Shown here one piece after another: positions 59,964-64,000 of a DNA stretch of 64,000 bases. The position numbers and the translations under genes were made by a program. Source of the stretch: Candidatus Zhuqueibacterota bacterium (GTDB lineage Bacteria; Zhuqueibacterota; Zhuqueibacteria; Zhuqueibacterales; Zhuqueibacteraceae); contig JAKEEU010000035.1 in assembly GCA_022616415.1 (NCBI GenBank), positions 1 through 64,000 of the forward strand, given 5' to 3'. The notes below the pieces were generated by a model. It was not told the DNA's origin, ran no database searches, and saw only the letters and a list, made by a program, of their open reading frames with translations. Positions within the stretch are counted from its first letter, which is position 1, and every line of letters starts with the position of its first letter.

Positions 59964-61685
59964 ATGAGAAACAACTTCTCCAGCCGCGTTCAGATGGCCA
60001 TTCAATTTTCCCGAGAAGAGGCTGTGCGTCTCGGCCACGATTATATCGGGACGGAGCATATTCTCCTGGGTCTGATCCGCGACGGCGACGGGCTTGCGAT
60101 TGAGATTCTCTGCCATCTCAGCGTCGATTTGGATAAAATCAAACGCGCGGTGGAAGACGCCGTCAAATCCACCAGCGAACCCACGACGATCGCCACCATT
60201 CCGTTTACCAAACGGGCCGAAAAGATTTTAAAGATGTCTTACGCGGAGGCCGAGGCCTGCAAAGCCGACATCATTGGCACCGAGCACCTGTTGCTGGCGC
60301 TGGTAAAAGAGAAAAACGGCGTGGCCGCGCAGGTGCTGCGGAGTTTTGGCGTGAGGTATGAAGCGATCCGAGAAGAAATAGAAAATATTCTGCATCAAAA
60401 CCCCTCGAAAAAAGAAACGAGCCAACAAGGCCTGAGATTGGCATTTCGCCGGCATTTCTTCGGCTGGGGAAACAAGGCCAAGCAGGCTCCAATCTTTGTC
60501 CGTGACAATGCCGGCGCAGCCAGCGCCCGCTACGGATGGACTCAGCAAGCTGCGGATATGAGCGGCAGCAATGAATTTTTGCGGCCAACCGTTGCTGAGA
60601 TCAAGTTGGGAGCCATTGCCGACAATATCAAACGAATTTGCCAACGGGTGCAGCCGGCGGAAGTCATGGCCATAGTCAAAGCAGATGCGTACGGCCACGG
60701 TGCCATTCCCGCCGCGCTGACTGCCATTTCCGCCGGCGCTTCACAGCTTGGCGTCGCGCTTTTGGAGGAAGGCCTCGAATTACGCCGCGCCCAAATCGCC
60801 GCGCCGATTCTCGTTTTCGGCGGTCTTTTTGAAAATCAGATCGACAGCTTCATTGCGAATCGCCTACAATTTACGCTTTACGATTTACGCCTTGCTCAAA
60901 CGGTTTCACAACGCGCACAGGCTTTGGGGCGAACGGCACAAGTGCACGTGAAGATCGACACCGGCATGGGGCGTGTAGGATTGTTGCCAAATGAAGCGGT
61001 CGAAGCTATTCTCGCGATGGCCAAATTACCCAGCCTTGAGCTGGTTGGCCTATACACACATTTCGCGAGCGGCGACAGCCGCGACAAAAGCTACGCCAAT
61101 CAGCAGCTCGAACAGTTCAAATCCATCATTCAGCAACTTACGAATTACGATTTACGTTTTAAATATTTACACGCCGCCAACAGCGGCGCGATACTCGATC
61201 TGCCGCAGAGTTACTTCAATCTCGTGCGGCCAGGCGTAATGATGTACGGCTACTATCCGAGCGACGAGACAAGCGAATCGATTCCGCTCGAACCGGCGAT
61301 GTCTTTGCGCACGCAGATTATCTTTGTGAAAAGGGTGCCAGCCGAAACGTTCATTAGCTACGGCCAGACTTTTCAAACGCGGCAGGCGACGACGATTGCC
61401 ACTTTGCCGATTGGCTATACCGACGGCATCTCGCGGCGGCTCTCGAATAATTTCGAGGTGCTGGTGCGTGGCCGCCGCTGTTCGCTAGTTGGGCGGGTGT
61501 GCATGGATCAAATTATGATCGATCTCGGCGATATGCAAAACGTGCAAACCGGCGAAGAAGTGGTTTTGCTCGGCAAACAGGGCGACGAAGAAATTTCCAT
61601 CTACGAATGGTGCCGAAGATTGGAGACGATTCCGTATGAGGTGACGTGCGGGATTTCGAGGAGGGTGGCGAGGGTTTACGTTTAA
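59964..61685 (+). CDS. alr: Clp N-domain fused to alanine racemase
   Basis: A 573-residue fusion. Residues 1-145 are a ClpA/ClpC N-domain with its two repeats (GHDYIGTEHILLGLIRDGDG and KADIIGTEHLLLALVKEKNG). A 55-residue linker follows, then a complete alanine racemase (about 205-573): Lys239 in AIVKADAYGHG binds PLP, FISYGQTF holds the catalytic Tyr, and GRVCMDQIMIDLGD is the substrate/PLP region. It makes D-alanine for peptidoglycan. The Clp_N part normally binds adaptors or substrates of the ClpC chaperone, so the racemase may be targeted or regulated by Clp proteolysis. Two stretches (LYDLRL, NYDLRF) come from TTACGATTTACG-like repeats inserted in frame. Confidence 0.87.
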   Translation: MRNNFSSRVQMAIQFSREEAVRLGHDYIGTEHILLGLIRDGDGLAIEILCHLSVDLDKIKRAVEDAVKSTSEPTTIATIPFTKRAEKILKMSYAEAEACKADIIGTEHLLLALVKEKNGVAAQVLRSFGVRYEAIREEIENILHQNPSKKETSQQGLRLAFRRHFFGWGNKAKQAPIFVRDNAGAASARYGWTQQAADMSGSNEFLRPTVAEIKLGAIADNIKRICQRVQPAEVMAIVKADAYGHGAIPAALTAISAGASQLGVALLEEGLELRRAQIAAPILVFGGLFENQIDSFIANRLQFTLYDLRLAQTVSQRAQALGRTAQVHVKIDTGMGRVGLLPNEAVEAILAMAKLPSLELVGLYTHFASGDSRDKSYANQQLEQFKSIIQQLTNYDLRFKYLHAANSGAILDLPQSYFNLVRPGVMMYGYYPSDETSESIPLEPAMSLRTQIIFVKRVPAETFISYGQTFQTRQATTIATLPIGYTDGISRRLSNNFEVLVRGRRCSLVGRVCMDQIMIDLGDMQNVQTGEEVVLLGKQGDEEISIYEWCRRLETIPYEVTCGISRRVARVYV

Positions 61686-61698
61686 GAGCGGATTTTCT

Positions 61699-61932
61699 AT
61701 GCCAAAAATTTTGCAAGTAGGGCGCTATCGGTTCTCCTTTTTTAGCAACGAAACAGGAGAACCTCCTCATATCCATGTTAAAGCAAATGGTAACCAAGCA
61801 AAATTTTGGCTTAATCCGGTTGAGTTAGCTTCCAATTACGGATTCAAAGCATACGAACTGAACAAAATCAAACAAATTGTCTGGCAATATCAAACCGAAT
61901 TTATAGAGGCATGGCATGAGTACTTTAGTTAA
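61699..61932 (+). CDS. DUF4160 protein
   Basis: A 77-residue protein with the DUF4160 pattern: YRFSFFSNETGEPPHIHVKANGNQAKFWL, then ELNKIKQIVWQYQTEFIEAWHEYF. It overlaps the following DUF2442 gene by 17 bp. The two families are regularly paired and look like a toxin-antitoxin-type module, although activity is unproven. The start follows GAGCGGATTTTCT. Confidence 0.88.
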   Translation: MPKILQVGRYRFSFFSNETGEPPHIHVKANGNQAKFWLNPVELASNYGFKAYELNKIKQIVWQYQTEFIEAWHEYFS

Positions 61933-62224
61933 AACCCGGCGAAAGAACCAAGTGGGTAACACAAAATTTCGTCGCGCTTATGTGCCGACAACTGCGCTGG
62001 CAAAGGCTGTGAAGTTTGACGATGAGATGATGCACGTATATTTAACAGATGGACGCATCATTAGTGTGCCTATTATTTGGTTTCCATTGTTACATGAAGC
62101 CACGCCGGCGCAAAGAAAACGCTATGAAATTGGCGGAGGCGGCGTGAGCTTGCATTGGCCGGAAATAGACGAAGATTTATCCATTGCCGGCCTGATGGCG
62201 GGTGTGGATTGGCAGTCGGCGTAA
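61916..62224 (+). CDS. DUF2442 protein
   Basis: A 102-residue protein. Its C-terminal 75 residues (AKAVKFDDEMMHVYLTDGRIISVPIIWFPLLHEATPAQRKRYE, then GVSLHWPEIDEDLSIAGLMAG) are the DUF2442 domain; the basic N-terminus is extra. Probably the partner of the DUF4160 protein encoded just before, with which it overlaps. Confidence 0.9.
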   Translation: MSTLVKTRRKNQVGNTKFRRAYVPTTALAKAVKFDDEMMHVYLTDGRIISVPIIWFPLLHEATPAQRKRYEIGGGGVSLHWPEIDEDLSIAGLMAGVDWQSA

Positions 62225-62479
62225 ATGCAAAAAAAGACGAAAAGAAAAAATCTAAACAAATTTCCTCCTGGTTTGGATGAACAAAAAATTCGTGAAATCA
62301 TTAATCACTACGACAATCAAACCGAATAGGAAGCCGCTGCCGAGGACAAAGCATTTCGTCGACGTGCCAGAGAACTTCGCCGTCAAAAGTTCACTAAAGA
62401 AGAGATTGAGAAAATTCTAGAACGAGAGGCCAACGAGCTTTGCAAAGCCGGAGAACCAAGCCGAATGAAAAGGGCATAG
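62225..62479 (+). pseudogene. Small antitoxin-like gene with an in-frame amber codon
   Basis: The frame starts with the ATG directly after the DUF2442 stop. It reads KFPPGLDEQKIREIINHYDNQTE, then TAG (62327-62329), then continues EAAAEDKAFRRRARELR and KFTKEEIEKILEREANE to a TAG at 62477-62479. The motif HYxNQTEEEAxAEDE is a familiar small conserved antitoxin-like protein in which Glu follows TE; here one GAG/GAA codon has become TAG. Either the gene is dead or a 34-residue product is made. Confidence 0.6.
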
Positions 62480-62510
62480 TCTAATTTTTTCGCTGAGGGA
62501 GGGTTTATTA

Positions 62511-63512
62511 ATGGAACACGACAGTCCATGGAAAGAAGTCGTGGAAGATTTGTTTGAGGCGTTTTTGTCATTCTTCTTTCCTCAAGTTCATAAAAGCATT
62601 GATTTTTCCAAAGGCTATCAGTTCCTGGAAAAGGAGCTGCAAAAAATCGTCAAAACCAGTAAAACCGGCAGGCGCTATGCCGATAAGCTGGTTAAAGTTT
62701 ATCTGAAAAACGGCTCGGAACGATGGCTGCTAATTCATATCGAGATTCAAGGATATAAAGAGAAAAAATTTCCGGAGCGAATGTATATCTACAACTATCG
62801 CATTTTCGATAAATTCCGGAAAACGGTCATTAGCTTGGCGCTTTTGACGGATGACAATCCACGATTTCGTCCTAATGAATATCGCCGCTCGAACTTGGGC
62901 TGCGAAGTGCTCTTTCGCTATCCGCTCGTCAAGGTCATCGATTATCGCGATCGCGTAAGCGAACTGGAAGCCAGCTCGCATCCATTCGCGATCATCGTGC
63001 TGGCTTATTTGAAAACCTTGGAAACTGAAGGCAATGTTCAGGAAAGATATAAGAGGAAAAAACATTTCTTACTGGAACTCTACAAGCGGGGCATGAAACG
63101 AGAAACTATTCTGGCAATTTATAAGTTTATTGATTGGGTTATGGAATTGCCGGAGAAGTTAGACACCAAAATCTACCATGCACTTAAAACCACCAAGGAG
63201 GCTAAAGCTATGCCACATATCACGACCGCCGAACGCATTGGCATGGAAAGGGGCATGGAAAGAGGCATGGAAAAAGGCATGGAAAAGGGCCAAAAAGCTG
63301 CCATGCTTCAAGCCGTTGCCACAGTTATTTCAGCAAAGTTTGGCAAGCCGGGCCGGCCCTTGATCGAGCGCAGCCGGCAAGTGGCAAGTTTGGAAGTATT
63401 GGAAAAAATGCTGGCAAAACTGGCACAATCCCCAAACCTCTCCGAAGCTGCAAAAGTTCTGGACGAAATAGAATTGCTAAACAAAAAGAGAAAGAAACCA
63501 AGCACGAATTAA
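62511..63512 (+). CDS. Rpn/PD-(D/E)XK transposase-like protein
   Basis: A 333-residue protein: PWKEVVEDLFEAFLSFFFPQVHKSIDF at the N-terminus, a core with ADKLVKVYLKNGSERWLLIHIEIQGYKE (Asp...Glu-x-Gln nuclease pattern), MYIYNYRIFDKF, and a C-terminal low-complexity stretch of GMERGMEKG repeats (about 243-262) before a final helical region. It belongs with the Rpn/DUF4351-type transposase-like proteins, common in many copies per genome. Start ATG at 62511, after GAGGGAGGGTTTATTA. Confidence 0.82.
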   Translation: MEHDSPWKEVVEDLFEAFLSFFFPQVHKSIDFSKGYQFLEKELQKIVKTSKTGRRYADKLVKVYLKNGSERWLLIHIEIQGYKEKKFPERMYIYNYRIFDKFRKTVISLALLTDDNPRFRPNEYRRSNLGCEVLFRYPLVKVIDYRDRVSELEASSHPFAIIVLAYLKTLETEGNVQERYKRKKHFLLELYKRGMKRETILAIYKFIDWVMELPEKLDTKIYHALKTTKEAKAMPHITTAERIGMERGMERGMEKGMEKGQKAAMLQAVATVISAKFGKPGRPLIERSRQVASLEVLEKMLAKLAQSPNLSEAAKVLDEIELLNKKRKKPSTN

Positions 63513-63515
63513 TTT

Positions 63516-64000
63516 ATGGAAACTCAACTCGACGATCTCAACTCCGTTATGCGCGTGCGGCGGGAGAAGCTGGAAAAAATCCAAACGCTCGGCGTGAATC
63601 CGTATCCGCATGATTTCAACCGCACGCATTTTGCCGCAGATATTGCGCAGCATTTTGATAACTATTTTGAAAAAGAAGTCAGTGTCGCGGGCCGGCTGAT
63701 GTCGTTGCGGCCGCATGGCAAGGCGACGTTTGCGCATGTCGAAGACTCGTCCGGGCGCATTCAGATTTATGTCAAATTCGATGCGGTCGGCGAAAAGGGC
63801 TACGAGCTTTTCGGCTTACTCGATCTCGGCGACATCATCGGCGTGACCGGAAAAGTGCTGAAGACGCGCACCGGTGAAATCACCATTCAGGTCACGGTGT
63901 TTCAACTGCTCTCGAAAACGCTGCGCCCCCTCCCTATCGCCAAAGAAAAAGTTGAAGAAGGCGAGCGGGTGGTTTATGATGCGTTTGCGGACAAAGAAAT
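63516..64000 (+). CDS. lysS: Lysyl-tRNA synthetase (class II), 5' part
   Basis: The first 161 codons of LysS, open at the window edge. The N-terminal OB-fold anticodon-binding domain is clear: VRREKLEKIQTLGVNPYPHDF, VAGRLMSLRPHGKATFAHVEDSSGRIQIYVKFD, LGDIIGVTGKVLKTRTGEITIQV, then LSKTLRPLP. The enzyme charges tRNA-Lys. The start is 3 bp after the preceding stop; no strong ribosome site is visible. Confidence 0.95.
   Translation, partial: METQLDDLNSVMRVRREKLEKIQTLGVNPYPHDFNRTHFAADIAQHFDNYFEKEVSVAGRLMSLRPHGKATFAHVEDSSGRIQIYVKFDAVGEKGYELFGLLDLGDIIGVTGKVLKTRTGEITIQVTVFQLLSKTLRPLPIAKEKVEEGERVVYDAFADKE

Overview
This is a 64 kb stretch of a bacterial chromosome of moderate GC content. Lipoprotein and outer-membrane-type proteins (a PstS lipoprotein, an OmpA-family protein with a signal peptide) point to a Gram-negative envelope. 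Housekeeping genes (lexA, prfB, lysS) sit among very many toxin-antitoxin (TA) cassettes and small interspersed palindromes. That mix resembles poorly studied phyla of the FCB group (KSB1 or Calditrichota-like), but this is inference and no 16S rRNA is present.

Layout. 0.1-7.2 kb: a HicB-like antitoxin, three class-III aminotransferases (gabT, a putrescine-aminotransferase-like gene, a GSA-aminomutase-like gene), an unknown protein/HEPN pair and a saccharopine-dehydrogenase-like gene. 7.3-11.4 kb: a TA remnant (DUF433/DUF5615), then a regulatory and export cluster (GntR-GAF-PP2C fusion, a small GntR regulator, an ABC ATPase, a truncated permease and a full permease). 11.4-17.5 kb: an RNA-repair locus with rtcA, rtcB, two Y-RNA-like ncRNAs (one carrying a circularly permuted tRNA-like domain), a broken rsr (Ro60 orthologue) and divergent rtcR. 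17.6-23 kb: membrane proteins, an MFS transporter, a YHS protein, a tandem zinc-knuckle-like miniprotein and a gene-poor zone with a duplicated 70-bp structured element. 23-34 kb: a truncated AbiEii toxin, an 859-aa hydrolase-DedA-ATP-grasp fusion, glpD, hicBA, an LRR-Roc-COR-TIR protein, an AAA/DUF4143 ATPase and an FAD oxidoreductase. 34-39.7 kb: a phosphate-uptake operon (PhoU fused to a dead LMW-phosphatase domain, pstS, pstC, pstA and two unlike pstB genes). 39.8-50.8 kb: a phosphoesterase, a TumE-type pair, PuuD-like, PuuA-like and putrescine-aminotransferase genes, DUF429, uracil-DNA glycosylase and a fused HyuA-HyuB hydantoinase/oxoprolinase. 50.9-54 kb: a conflict-type cassette (EACC1-like, Rpn nuclease, TIR-TM-DUF1566). 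54-64 kb: an OmpA-family protein, lexA, DUF413, prfB with its programmed frameshift, Uma2, a Clp_N-alanine racemase fusion, a DUF4160/DUF2442 pair, an Rpn-like protein and the start of lysS.

How genes work together. GabT, the two putrescine-type aminotransferases, PuuA-like and PuuD-like proteins together suggest catabolism of putrescine and GABA, split over two sites 36 kb apart. RtcR (sigma-54 activator), Rsr, Y RNAs, RtcB and RtcA form an RNA damage response. The pst operon appears to encode an asymmetric ABC importer: one PstB keeps the signature motif but lacks the Q-loop and H-loop residues, and the other has the reverse pattern.

The most notable observations are the permuted tRNA-like Y RNA with a second Y-like hairpin, the complementary PstB pair, several unusual fusions (PhoU-LMWP, hydrolase-DedA-ATP-grasp, GntR-GAF-PP2C, Clp_N-Alr), and at least ten families of small inverted repeats, some of which supply codons, starts or stops of neighbouring genes.
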